NCBI RefSeq assembly: GCF_963678545.1
Contig: NZ_OY782870.1
Span: forward strand, 1,302,001 to 1,366,000
Reading direction: 5' to 3'
Length of the DNA stretch: 64,000 nucleotides
From: an uncultured Methanomethylovorans sp.
GTDB lineage: Archaea; Halobacteriota; Methanosarcinia; Methanosarcinales; Methanosarcinaceae
The stretch's first letter is position 1; every line of letters starts with the position of its first letter. Below, one piece after another: positions 63,630 to 64,000 of the stretch. The translations under genes were made by a program, and so were the position numbers. The notes under the pieces are model-generated. The model did no database searches and was not told the DNA's origin. It worked only from the letters and a program-made list of their open reading frames with translations.

Positions 63630-64000
63630 TTTCTTTTATTTTTGGTCTATTGCTTTTCAATTAAGTCCTTTTCTTCATTAGCTACAAATTCTATTCAATT
63701 GTTCTGCAGACTGTTTTTACGCAGCTCTCCTAAAGACTACATTTTTCATTATGGTGCCATCTATGGATAAAGAAGCACTCAGTACACGAACAAATATTGT
63801 ATGGAAAAAATGACGAATGAACGTAAATTTTACAGTAATCCTACTGTTGATCACAGTATTGGGTGAAAAGCACTTCATAAGTGCATCAGGCGACAAATGT
63901 TTTCTTCTATTTCAATTGAATGTGTAGCTATCGCAGCTCTACAAAAACAAAATTCTTAGGCAGGGTGCAGGTAAAACATCATATTGATATGCTTGAAATG
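63630..64000. other. End of window, no gene recognised
   Basis: All frames are broken by stops. A short frame near 63755-63812 (VPSMDKEALSTRTNIVWKK) is too small to judge. The next archaellum genes, if any, lie beyond the window. Confidence 0.35.

Noticed and set aside
63630..64000. Possible transposase remnant near 63750
   Set aside because: Only about 19 codons are open and no terminal repeats or target duplication are visible.
1..64000. CRISPR array
   Set aside because: No regularly spaced direct repeats were seen; the only extended repeats are the paralogous archaellin 5' ends and the three cupredoxin-like domains.

Overview
The window is about 64 kb of archaeal chromosome from a methylotrophic or cytochrome-containing methanogen, most likely Methanosarcinaceae (Methanolobus/Methanomethylovorans/Methanococcoides-like; the genus cannot be fixed from sequence alone). 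Supporting signs are an A1AO ATP synthase operon in the order H-I-K-E-C-F-A-B-D-G, the siroheme-dependent (Ahb) heme pathway, a CcmE of the archaeal CxxxY type, an MtrA-like corrinoid protein, an FmdE-like protein, archaellins, and archaeal ribosomal proteins with eIF6, prefoldin and FtsY.

Layout. 1-8.7 kb: end of a DUF169 gene, a glycosylation-rich lipoprotein, an AT-rich unknown membrane protein with an in-frame amber codon, gltX, a regulator/FAH-hydrolase pair, a membrane protein, and a secreted protein of three cupredoxin-like domains with no copper ligands. 8.8-17.7 kb: one long minus-strand operon, ahbD-ahbA-ahbB-sirC-hemA-hemB-hemL-hemC-pyrD-pyrK, joining tetrapyrrole and pyrimidine synthesis. 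18-20.6 kb, plus strand: CcmD-like and CcmE proteins, a polyprenyl diphosphate synthase and an unassigned radical SAM protein. 20.8-29.3 kb: the ATP synthase operon. 29.3-36.6 kb: peroxiredoxin, lysA, HAD, PHP, glycosyltransferase and hydantoinase-like genes.

36.6-48.8 kb is an accessory island. It holds CxC-type ArsR regulators, an ArsP-like permease, small thiol-redox proteins, two AhpD-like proteins, a DGC protein, a soluble MtrA-like corrinoid protein, an FmdE-like protein and a TauE transporter, together with broken genes (a DUF5788-like gene, an Fe-S regulator, an ArsG-like transporter and a second permease). Copies of one palindrome, TTTCAA-N6-TTGAAA, sit at several of its promoters. 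This is the best candidate for an undescribed system: an inferred regulon for soft-metal or arsenical and C1/corrinoid chemistry.

49-60.8 kb: DUF1616 and CPBP membrane proteins, purA, the conserved cluster rps19e-PDCD5-PP-loop-rpl39e-rpl31e-eif6-rpl18a-pfdA-ftsY, and a minus-strand trpC-pspC-trpB-trpA operon. 61-63.6 kb: three tandem archaellin genes, each followed by a stem-loop.

Two single-base frameshifts (rpl31e and the Fe-S regulator) both lie in runs of five A. The essential rpl31e case suggests that some apparent breaks may be sequence errors.
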